NCBI GenBank assembly: GCA_900617975.1
Contig: UZAE01014440.1
Coordinates: 3,176 to 14,292, forward strand
From: Rodentolepis nana
Lineage: Eukaryota > Platyhelminthes > Cestoda > Cyclophyllidea > Hymenolepididae
Direction of reading: 5' to 3'
Length of the DNA: 11,117 nt
Below are positions 1 through 8,015 of the stretch, piece after piece; positions within the stretch are counted from its first letter, which is position 1; every line of letters begins with the position of its first letter. The translations under genes and the position numbers were made by a program. Under the pieces are notes generated by a model. The model did not search any database. It worked only from the letters and a program-made list of their open reading frames with translations, and was not told where the DNA came from.

Positions 1-125
1 TCGACTTTTTTCAATTTGATGTTCCTTCTCCTCTGTGAAGTCTGAAGTCAACTAAAGGGCTAATGATAACCATCAAGACGCCTGCCATTTGATATAAATA
101 AATACTTTGTATTAATTGGACAGCT
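1..125 (-). repeat. Left copy of dispersed repeat (inverted arm), cut by window edge
   Basis: The reverse complement of 37-102 matches 10651-10716 without gaps at 62 of 66 positions. Weaker similarity continues to position 1 (pairing with about 10753) and, with gaps, to about 125 (a shared AGCTGT/ACAGCT stretch). It contains AGTCTGAAGTCAACT at 39-53, identical to 10871-10885. No coding potential was recognised. The true left end lies outside the window. Confidence 0.85.
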
Positions 126-1165
126 GATCACATAGGAGATCGTTCCTTCATTATACAATCCGCTAAGATGAACACAATCATTAATTGCGAATTAATTGAC
201 ACGGTGAAATATAAGCTCTTAACAGGAATAATAGAAAGAGACGCAATAAGAGCGGGGAAATGGCGAATTCCATTTATCTTTAAAACGAAGACGTGGCCAA
301 GGGAAGCGTGGAGGAAGCGACTTTTCCCTCCTAAGGGCACATGAAGATACAGTTTTAAGCCTAACTTTTAAATAAAAACATAAGCCAATTGATGACAGAG
401 CGGAGAACATGTCAGATATATAAATAAATTTGAAAGTTCGCATGCAAAGCAAAAGGCATGTCCAAGAATTCTAGTTCAAGTAGAATAATGGAAAAATGTC
501 TTTCGTCTCCTTTAAACTAACTCACATCAACATCCTCACAATCAAATGATTAATTAACATTTCCATTGAATACAGAAAAAAGAAAAGAATCCCAAGAATT
601 GTGTTATGACGTATAAATTTACGTAAAAAAGGAGCAATTGACAACTTGGCAACGAGTTGTAAACAGTCGATAAGTTTGTCCCTACTTTGCGAACACTTCA
701 CAAGACACTTACAAACACACCTGACGTGTATGTGTCACGGTTAGACATAATGTTTGTATCTTTGCGTGAACAAAAATTGAGGTAACAGATGATGGTAATC
801 GACTAATCGCTCGATGATGTGGATGACCCACGCACGAATGTGGTCCAATACACCCCCGTATTCATTATAAACACAATTTTTCGACCGTACCTTGTTTGGT
901 AACAGCAAGGTCAGCACAGGTGGCAACAATAGCTAATTAGGCTAAAATTCAGTAACTTGGCCTCCCCATATTAGTTTGTAAAGGAATTAACCAAGGCCAA
1001 CGTTATAATCGAAGTCAGGAACGCCGACTGAAAACGAACATTAAATTAAATATAAGTGAGAAAAGTGCTCAATAATACAGGGAAGAACAATAGAATCTCA
1101 CACACACACACTTCTATCAGTTAAACAATTCGCCAAAGAGGATAAAAAGGGATTCAAAGAAAGAT
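126..1165. other. Non-coding stretch, no gene supported
   Basis: A-rich on the + strand, with a short CA tract at 1099-1111. A 62-codon minus-strand stop-free frame (741-929) has no recognisable domain. Just below it, on the minus strand, a GTAAGT at about 711 follows GTGTTT. That could be a donor of the long-intron gene, but I cannot fix an exon. Confidence 0.5.
1099..1111. repeat. Short CA microsatellite
   Basis: About 6.5 CA units. Confidence 0.85.
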
Positions 1166-1178
1166 GGGGGGGGGGGGG
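1166..1178. repeat. Poly-G tract (13 G)
   Basis: Uninterrupted run of 13 G on the + strand in AT-rich surroundings; a likely length-variable homopolymer. Confidence 0.95.
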
Positions 1179-1491
1179 TTTATGTGAGACTCTATTTATT
1201 GCCATCTTGCCCAATTTCTACAAGCACTCGTTATCAATTTCAAAGTTAATTGGATTCGAATCTTTGCCTCTCATAAGATTAAGGAGTACTTGGAAAGCAT
1301 GACACAGCTTATACAGAATTGTAATTTGATACGAATTACAACTAACACAATATCGTGAGAGAATATTAAAATGCACCTATAATTCAAGGACACTCAGAGT
1401 GCTTTTTTTTAATATTTAGGCCTATCGATATCAATGCACGCAAATTTAGCATACGTCAACAAGTTCTCAAAGGGTACCGACCATTTCGGAA

Positions 1492-1542
1492 TATACGTTG
1501 ACCGGGGTGCACCACGTGGAGGTAAGTCTATCACACACCCCC
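1492..1542 (-). repeat. Fragment of dispersed repeat, copy A
   Basis: Matches 10916-10966 in the same orientation, ungapped, at 44/51 positions. The minus strand reads GVCDRLTSTWC...NVYS. It then meets a TGA in the same frame further on, so this copy is broken if the frame was ever coding. A GTCAAC at about 1456 mirrors the GTCAAC of copy B at nearly the same distance, so homology may extend to about 1450. Confidence 0.75.
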
Positions 1543-1790
1543 TTCTATTTTCAATTAAATTGCAAATAATCGGTGAAATATGCGACAAACAAATGCAAAG
1601 AACCGCCCATATGACAGAATCGCTGAGATAACATCTTGTAATGCAAAGCTAAGCGAGGCAATACAGGCTTTAGGCAAAAGGTACCTTTGTTTACACGCTA
1701 GTAGCAACAGCACATGAGGTGCTATACTGTGGGAAAAAAGATCAAAAATCCGTGAAAAGTCAGGTGAACAGAAAAAAACAACAAGAAGGC

Positions 1791-1802
1791 GGGGGGGGGG
1801 GG
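1791..1802. repeat. Poly-G tract (12 G)
   Basis: Uninterrupted run of 12 G directly after GGC, so nearly 15 G/C bases in a row. Confidence 0.95.
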
Positions 1803-2215
1803 CGTAGAGGGGTGAGGACAACAGGAGGAAAGCGTTAATTATTTAAGTCCAACGACTTTTAGTAACCTATGAGGATTAATTGGGGGGTTTTAAGGTGATT
1901 TAGATTCACCTGTTTGAATGATTTAATTTGGAGCAGAAATCTGAAATTAACAGTTCGTGAGAAAGAAGTTAGTACTTTACAGAATGAACCCAATTAAAGT
2001 CACATTATGTCCTGGATTGCAGTCAAAACACTAGTAAACGAGAAAGTAGTTCTGACTTGTTACAAATTGAAGCCTATTTCTTTCCGCCCAACTTACAGCT
2101 GCTCCCTTGGAAATTGTGATTTTCAAAAAGATGAAGGTGAGTGCTCTAGGTACTCAGTCGAATTAAATTGAGGATATTGTTGTCATGGCGTTTAAGCTCG
2201 TTATGTGCAATCGAA

Positions 2216-2240
2216 GAGGGAGAGGGAGAGAGAGAGAGAA
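2216..2240. repeat. Imperfect GA microsatellite
   Basis: AGAGGGAGAGGG followed by an (AG)n run, 25 bp of pure purine; the longest GA tract in the window. Confidence 0.85.
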
Positions 2241-2464
2241 ATGATGGGTCGGAAGTAGTCAATCAAAACCAAAATCAATAAGAAACTGAGCAGTCTTGAG
2301 TCCCGTTTGTGTTCAGACAGGGGGAAGGAAGCAACTTAGCAGAAAAATTGGTCAGCATTATTTATAAGAAATCAATTTCATTCGATCAATATAGAGGTGA
2401 ACTGTCCAACTTCAAAGTGGATGGAAAACACTTCAGACACTGGATGCTACTATAAAGTCGAAAT

Positions 2465-2485
2465 GGCCTGAAAGCCTTCAAGGCC
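2465..2485. repeat. Hairpin GGCCTGAA/TTCAAGGCC (one-base bulge)
   Basis: GGCCTGAA, loop AGCC, then TTCA-A-GGCC: the same stem as at 3726-3748 with a single bulged A. The flanks of the two hairpins differ. Confidence 0.6.
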
Positions 2486-2881
2486 ACTAAAACCATTAAG
2501 CAAATTAAAGATCAAGCGCTTAAAGTCCGACTATGAGAGTTTTGGTCCACAGTGTTCAATTCATACAGTAGGACGTTAAATCATGATTTTATGTTAACTG
2601 TGGCAGAATTATAGCAGAAATTCGTGCGCCCACGGTCAACTCTTCAATTACACCTTGAGCAAATCAGTAAAATGAATAAGATGAGAACTTGAGTGAAGTC
2701 GCACCAACTCCCTCAATATAACAAAAAACGAGGTGAGAAAAAAGTACATATCATTGTTGTCAAAGCAATGAGGAATTAACAATGCTTAGACTAATTGTTA
2801 CAGGGGAAGGAAAGAGTGCTTGTTTACGACAACTTTGATAGGAAAACAGTAATTGTCTTCCAGTCAAACACCGATTCTACT

Positions 2882-2892
2882 CCCCCCCCCCC
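2882..2892. repeat. Poly-C tract (11 C)
   Basis: Uninterrupted run of 11 C on the + strand (poly-G on the minus strand). Confidence 0.95.
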
Positions 2893-3519
2893 AAGCTCAT
2901 GTTCAAAGTTCGGAAACACCTTTTACGATTCTTGTAGAAAGTAGGCGGAATAAACCATTACGAATTGCTAGAACCGACAAAACAGTTACAACCGAAGTTT
3001 ATTGTTCTCTCAACAAATGGTGAGACTAAACCAGAAATTAAAAGATAAAAGCCCAGGTTTATTTTAAAAAAAGTGATAATGCTTCCACATGAAGGGATAA
3101 ATGACCTCCAAAAATGCAGCGATTAAATTTAGGAGTCCTAAAACATGTTCCATATTCTACTACTCATTCCATTACCATAAGACTGAAGTGGAAAACCAAT
3201 TGAAAGATCATTTTAATTCAAGATTGCGAGTTTTATGCAGCCTTGAAGAGCAAAAGAGGCAAGTCACTAATGACAGGTGGAAATTGAATTGTATGATATC
3301 ATGCATAATTCAAAATGGGTACCATTTTAATGGTGCCTGTAGAATGTTAGATTTCTAATTCGTACCTATAATAATACCTCTTTTTCGTCTGCCCATGTCG
3401 TAACAAATAAAACTGTGAATAATAGTCATTTGGGTGACTTATTACCTAATCTAGAGACGAGAGAACATTTGCCACCTAATTACACAATGCTATTAATAAT
3501 AAAAATGATGCAATGAGGC

Positions 3520-3522
<3 letters not shown>

Positions 3523-3549
<27 letters not shown>
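3523..3549. repeat. AC microsatellite (13.5 units)
   Basis: 27 bp of perfect AC dinucleotides. A shorter GT run at 3772-3786 lies 222 bp downstream, so the two can pair as an inverted couple. Confidence 0.95.
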
Positions 3550-3550
<1 letters not shown>

Positions 3551-3725
3551 GGAAGAAAGGAATGTGAAGAGCAGAACAGAAAGCGGAACTTGAAGAACAG
3601 ATGACAGAAGCAATCATACAAAGCATAAAGTTCACATGCTTGCTATAAATACAAAAAAAGGGAGCTATAAAGGACGTAGAGCCAGAAGTAGAGCATCAAA
3701 TACATGCATCCAATCATATACACGC

Positions 3726-3748
3726 GGCCTGAATGAGTAGTTCAGGCC
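3726..3748. repeat. Perfect 8-bp hairpin GGCCTGAA/TTCAGGCC
   Basis: Stem GGCCTGAA, 7-nt loop TGAGTAG, stem TTCAGGCC. A closely related hairpin occurs at 2465-2485. The function is unknown; it could be a remnant of a repeat family. Confidence 0.7.
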
Positions 3749-3771
3749 CCAAATGAGGGGAGTAAATTCTA

Positions 3772-3786
3772 GTGTGTGTGTGTGTG
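3772..3786. repeat. GT microsatellite (7.5 units)
   Basis: 15 bp of perfect GT, complementary to the AC tract at 3523-3549. Confidence 0.9.
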
Positions 3787-3876
3787 AGAGACGTTTTGAT
3801 TCAATAAAAAGGGAAATAAATTGTTGTGCACGAGAAAAAAACCCCATTATGACTTAAGATAAGACAGAAAGTTATT

Positions 3877-3888
3877 CCCCCCCCCCCC
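3877..3888. repeat. Poly-C tract (12 C)
   Basis: Uninterrupted run of 12 C followed by TCC. Confidence 0.95.
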
Positions 3889-4019
3889 TCCACTCTGAGA
3901 ATACGAATATGAACTTAGTTCATTGGCAAATTGTAACTCTGTCTAGTGACACGAGCAAGGTATAGGTCCAAAATTGAAAGTTTCAGAAGTTCAAGAAGTT
4001 GGGAAGACAAGGCGGTGGG

Positions 4020-4101
4020 GTAAGACGGGTGGAATTTTATCCCATTTTACCAACTGAAGGACTTAGCAAGGGAATAAAGGGGGTTCCTACCCGTTACTTA
4101 C
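4020..4101. repeat. Imperfect inverted repeat
   Basis: GTAAGACGGGT (4020-4030) pairs with ACCCGTTACTTAC (4089-4101), leaving two extra bases. Flanking G-rich (4011-4019) and CCACC-rich (4110-4122) sequence can extend the stem. It may be coincidental. Confidence 0.35.
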
Positions 4102-4108
4102 TAATATA

Positions 4109-4122
4109 ACCACCACCACCAC
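4109..4122. repeat. Short ACC trinucleotide repeat
   Basis: ACCACCACCACCAC, about 4.7 units. Confidence 0.85.
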
Positions 4123-4330
4123 AAGTAGATTATCTATCAAAGAGTGGCTATAAATGCTCTAGCATTTCTTAATAACTGGAGCATAGACTACTGAATGATG
4201 ACTACACTTGTTAATAGGAGTCAACGAAAGGGGAAAAGGAGACAATTTGCAAAGTAGAGCCAAGAATCATGTAAGAAATAGGGAAAGCTTGGACAAAGAG
4301 ATAAAAAGGAACCTCTACTGATTTCATTAA

Positions 4331-4660
4331 ATGCCAATATCCGAAACAAGAGGTGGGAATCTGTTTAGGTGGAAAGGAATGAATCGCACCTACAAGCTAG
4401 CGATGGCATTTTTCGCAACAAATCGACCAACGTACCACAAACTATGGGCATGCCCAAGTACTGAAGCGTGTGGAATTAATCGAAATTCTTCCCCCAATAA
4501 TTCTTTGAACCATGTTTGGAGAAAAAACCACGTTGTCACTAAACTTCTCAATTTCGAGTCAACTAGCTTAGAAAAGGAAGCAGTTGAGAGTTACATTGTT
4601 GTAGTGAAAGAGAAAGAAAATGGAATATTTTCAAAGTGGGATAAGGATTTTGAAATCTGA
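4331..4660 (+). other. Orphan 109-codon open frame, probably not a gene
   Basis: ATG 4331 to TGA 4658-4660 is the longest ATG-started frame outside the spliced gene. It has no recognised domain, membrane segment or repeat match in the window. The local strand is A-rich, which lowers stop frequency less than a T-rich strand would, so the length is mildly notable. No splice or promoter signals set it apart. Most likely chance; an exon of an unknown gene cannot be excluded. Confidence 0.12.
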
Positions 4661-7150
4661 AAATGGAATATACTACTCTGACACTAGATTTATTGATTAT
4701 TGCTCATATCTGATCGCAGCTAGAAATAAAACTGACTTAGCATTTACTGTTGGAAAATAGCTCAGCCCATCAAAAGCTTAAATCCAAAATACGAAAAGTC
4801 ACACATCATTTTGCGCAAAGGAGATATTAATGACTATACGCTGTTACCTCGGTGACATCTTAATACTACGCTTACACTTCAAGTGACTGCAAGTATCACA
4901 TCTATGATTGATATGAGAAGCAATTAATTCATCACCAAGCAGGATTTCAATCAGGAGCACGTGGCATTCGCAATGATTAGCAAATATATTACATGAACCT
5001 TCTGCAAAAAATTGTTATGTTGAAAAATTTCACGCGGTATGACATTTACCACGTCTTAATCAGTAGAATCGTTGAATTGTCCGAAAGGAAAAAAATGTAA
5101 TCTCCAATGCCTTAGGACTGCAACTGGGTCAGCATAAAGTGCGGCAGACTTAGCCATTCTAAATATTAGACAGGCTAATATTTTGACGAGAACAAAACCT
5201 CGCAAGTATTAGCCATGTCATCTAGAATTTGGCAGTAGTAGACAGACAGCGCAGAAAAAAGTGCTTCCTGTGTCGGTGGTTCATGTTAATTGAGACGAAG
5301 ATAAATGCAGAATTGGAATTGGATTTACTTTGCGCAAGAACACACACGCGCGCACTATGATTAGCGGAGGCACAACAAGATTAGCTGCAATTTTCAACAC
5401 AAACCCCGGGCATGAAGAAGCAGAAGAAGTAGAAGGATCTTAAAAAAAACTACGAGGATATGTAGAGGAAGATAATTAATAATTTTTTTATTAAGCATAT
5501 ATGTTTAGGTGATAAATCTCCAGCTTCTAAAATTTATGGGCAACGAAGTACACCATGAATCCGAATGAGAGAAAAGTGGCGTTAAGAATATGAAACATAT
5601 TATTCATGAAAGGATGGAAATTTATTTCCAATTTCAAAGATGGGAAAAAAATTACCCGCAGGAAAGAGATTCAAATAAGAGATGGAAGAGATGATCTAAC
5701 AGACGTAGATATCTTGGCTTCATTTGAGTTCTAGAACTAACTTTCTCATGGAATAATAAACTCATTGTGCAGTCATCGAACAGTTCAAATTTAAGCACAT
5801 TTAACTACAAGATAGGCCAGGCAAATCGAAGCGAGTGAAAAAGCATCTATGCAGCAATGAAAGGGAAACTAGCAAAACTAAACAGAACGCTTTATGAAAT
5901 CTTATCAGACAAAGTTGGTATTCTACCAGAAAGTACAAGAGCTCATATCATATAGCGAACACAACAGATGATGGTAAGTGGGAAAGAGAATTGGGAAGTT
6001 GAATAAACATTTCAAAATATAGCATGATTTGAATGAAGCCGGTGAACAAGGAAAAATTGGCTCTTAAAAGACAATGAAATTCTAGTTTAGAGGAAGCAAT
6101 ATCTGCCTGATTTATCCTTTAGCATAAGATGAAATAAAGAAATGAAAAAAGAATAATAAATTGGATTTAAGGTTTAATTTCAACCACTTCTTGCGCAAAA
6201 TCATTGCGAAAGCACTTGTTTCCATGAGAGGTACAACTGGTCAATGGATAGCCAAAATTATAGAACACGAGTACTATTAACGCAATTACATTTTCAGCGA
6301 ATTAAAATCTAAAGTCCAGAATGCTCAATCATAAATGCGAAGATTAGGGACGGAATTCTTAGTAAGCAAATGAACTGTATAAGAGAAGAATGGAGACGTG
6401 TCAATACGATAAATTGTCAATATTTTGAACAAGAAAGAGAGAAAGTTGCAAAAAATCAGGAAATATTACATAACATTGTCCCTTAGTTTTGAAAAATGCT
6501 AAAATGTTATAATGTTAAAAATCTTACCATCAAGAGGAAACAAATATAGCCATATTTAACGTATTTTCAATGCGAATTAGTCCATCAAATTAGAACATTC
6601 AACAAAAGTTATGGAGAATATATCGAATCAAGGACAATACAAGCAAAACACGTTGTGACACTTAAGAGAAGAAACAAAAAAGTAAAATACTAGAAGAATT
6701 TAACCAAACGATTTAATTAGAAACAAGACAGCAATACATGTTTGATTAAAGAAATAAAAGATAACAATTTGTGATAACAATAAATAAAATTATCAAAATT
6801 GGAAATAGCCTCAGGGACACAGGACAATTTTACTTCAGGATGAAAACTAGATGAATACCAAGACACAAACGCATGAACGATCAATGGCCATTTAAAAAAA
6901 AGAAATGACAGTGATTCGATTCCTACGATTAATATTTACAAGGAAATCAAATTACTAAATTATAATAAACAATTTTGAAGCACAAAATAAATTTATTTAG
7001 GTAATCAACAAAAAATGTCAAAATTCAATTACACATACAGGTAAATCAAGAAATGAGTGGACCAATTTGGAAATTCGTAAAGTATAGAAATTACTTAACT
7101 ATATCGACAACATTGAAAGCACACATATCCAAAGGATTTCCATGGAAAAC
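4661..7150. other. A-rich stretch, probably intron of the minus-strand gene or intergenic
   Basis: No coding exon could be supported on either strand. The + strand is strongly A-rich (for example 33 A against 13 T in 6661-6720). An AT-rich hairpin TTAATAA-TTTTT-TTATTAA lies near 5475-5495. Three TTGCGCAA palindromes occur at 4811-4818, 5330-5337 and 6191-6198. Confidence 0.5.
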
Positions 7151-7154
7151 TTAC

Positions 7155-7273
7155 GAGAAGTACTGTTCTTTGTTGGTTGACGGTCAATTGAAGGGTTGGA
7201 ATCAGGTTTCTCGCTAGAGTCCGAGCCAATTTTAGGTCCGAAAGGTAATCCAAAATTCTGTGGGTCAGCCAGT
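7155..7273 (-). CDS. Candidate internal exon of a divergent minus-strand gene
   Basis: Seen on the minus strand: a T-rich tract ending TTATGTCATAG, then 119 bp, then GTAAGT. One frame (one leading base, 39 codons, one trailing base) reads LADPQNFGLPFGPKIG and continues as a hydrophilic Ser/Pro/Asn-rich segment. A second frame is also open (WLTHRILDYLSDLKL onward). The first is favoured because it has more G-starting codons and because the sequence just upstream looks like intron. I do not recognise the protein. Possible upstream pieces are a 30-bp segment at 7341-7370 preceded by TTATTTTTCAG, and an ATG-starting stretch at 7608-7691 ending in a GTATGT donor. Their phases do not all agree with the favoured frame, so I do not join them. 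Further exons to the left were not found, so the next intron would exceed several kilobases. It could also be a pseudogene or a chance exon. Confidence 0.35.
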
Positions 7274-7607
7274 CTATGACATAATAACAAAAGACAATAA
7301 AACGAATAAATAAAATACATGAATGGAGAGATATAAGTACATTTGTGGTCTGTTCAAAAGAGAGCAAACGCTGAAAAATAATAAAGGTTAAAATTATAAA
7401 AACGTTTAAATATGTTAATAAGTAAAATCAAATAGTTTATTAATCGTATTTCGGTTAAATAATAGTAAATTCATTCGAAATAGATGTTAAAAAGTAAGAA
7501 AAGAAGCAACTTCACTGTTTCATAAAACCTTAAAATGCATATGAAAAATGTATGATAAGAGGTATCGATCAAATAAAAAATATAGCAAATGAATTTTTAA
7601 AACATAC

Positions 7608-7691
7608 GTTGAAATGGAAAAATAAAATAAAACAGCCACTGCACACTTCAAGAGCCAATGGAGCTCTTGAACCAGTTAAATTTAAGGCCAT
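7608..7691 (-). other. Possible ATG-starting exon of the divergent gene
   Basis: On the minus strand an ATG whose A is at 7691 opens 28 codons beginning MALNLTGSRAPLALE, followed directly by a GTATGT donor (7607 downward). The second half is hydrophobic and T-rich, and GTGTGC after the GAA codon is an alternative donor. The phase fits an open reading through 7155-7370 but not the favoured frame of the 7155-7273 exon. It is weak evidence on its own. Confidence 0.15.
7647..7671. repeat. Perfect 9-bp hairpin TTCAAGAGC/GCTCTTGAA
   Basis: Stem of 9 bp with a 7-nt loop CAATGGA. It lies inside the possible ATG-starting exon of the divergent minus-strand gene. Confidence 0.6.
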
Positions 7692-7865
7692 TGCTTTTGA
7701 ATGACCATGAAATAATAACGAAGTAATAAGCAAATTATACAATTTCGCGTTCAAGTTAAAATTGAACACAAAAGCGGTTATTTATCCGTATTCAAAAACT
7801 TTTTGCCATTAAACAAAAGTGCTAAATCGGTCATATGTACGTTTGAGGCTAATGTTTTCACTTAC

Positions 7866-7930
7866 TGACGGCTATTTATTCAGATATTTTTAAAAGTTTA
7901 ATTACGATTGTTAATTCAAAATGTACGTCT
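7866..7930 (-). other. Possible non-coding first exon of the divergent gene (upstream end not fixed)
   Basis: The minus-strand sequence ends GTCA followed by GTAAGT (first donor base at 7865), a near-ideal donor. It lies just inside the candidate bidirectional promoter. There is no long reading frame; a short ATG frame starting near 7943 stops after ten codons. If real it would be an untranslated first exon starting about 30 bases from TTTATAAA. The end coordinate is only nominal. Confidence 0.25.
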
Positions 7931-8015
7931 TCTTTTTACACATTTATAAAACCTTAAAGTTGAACCGCGCTATACAATTTTTTGCGCGTGTGTGTTATAC
8001 CTCGTTTTCATAAAT
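7870..8015. promoter_or_regulatory. Putative bidirectional promoter upstream of the TEX10-like gene
   Basis: This interval lies between a strong minus-strand splice donor (GTAAGT, 7865 downward) and the ATG at 8016. It contains the self-complementary TTTATAAA at 7943-7950, which could act as a TATA element for either strand, and a short GC-rich patch (CCGCGC at 7965-7970, TGCGCG at 7983-7988). The in-frame TAA at 7947 closes the upstream frame. No strong pyrimidine-AG site sits just before the ATG, so there is no clear sign of spliced-leader trans-splicing here. The promoter role is inferred from position and composition only. Confidence 0.35.

Larger units (their letters stand above)
1803..3522. 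other. Non-coding stretch with simple repeats
   Basis: Apart from the GA tract, the poly-C run and the hairpin at 2465-2485, nothing is recognised. An ATG-started 85-codon frame at 3101-3358 (+) shows no domain or codon pattern that would separate it from chance. A small hairpin AAAATGG-GTA-CCATTTT sits at 3312-3328. Confidence 0.5.

Noticed and set aside
741..929. 62-codon minus-strand frame containing IRAWVIHIIERLVDYHH
   Set aside because: It looks protein-like in places, but there is no recognisable family and a stop precedes the nearby GTAAGT donor in this frame.
1245..1275. TTCGAATC resembling a tRNA T-loop
   Set aside because: Flanking bases do not form a T stem, and no acceptor, D or anticodon arms fit.
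1434..1821. Overlapping + and minus open frames
   Set aside because: They overlap the copy-A repeat and a poly-G tract; the minus frame runs through low-complexity sequence.
3101..3358. 85-codon ATG-started frame on the + strand
   Set aside because: No domain, splice context or repeat match; this length is expected by chance in 11 kb.
3665..3847. 60-codon minus-strand frame
   Set aside because: It is kept open by the GT microsatellite and hairpin region; no family recognised.
7522..7958. 13-bp direct repeat ATAAAACCTTAAA at 7522-7534 and 7946-7958
   Set aside because: Short and AT-rich; probably chance.
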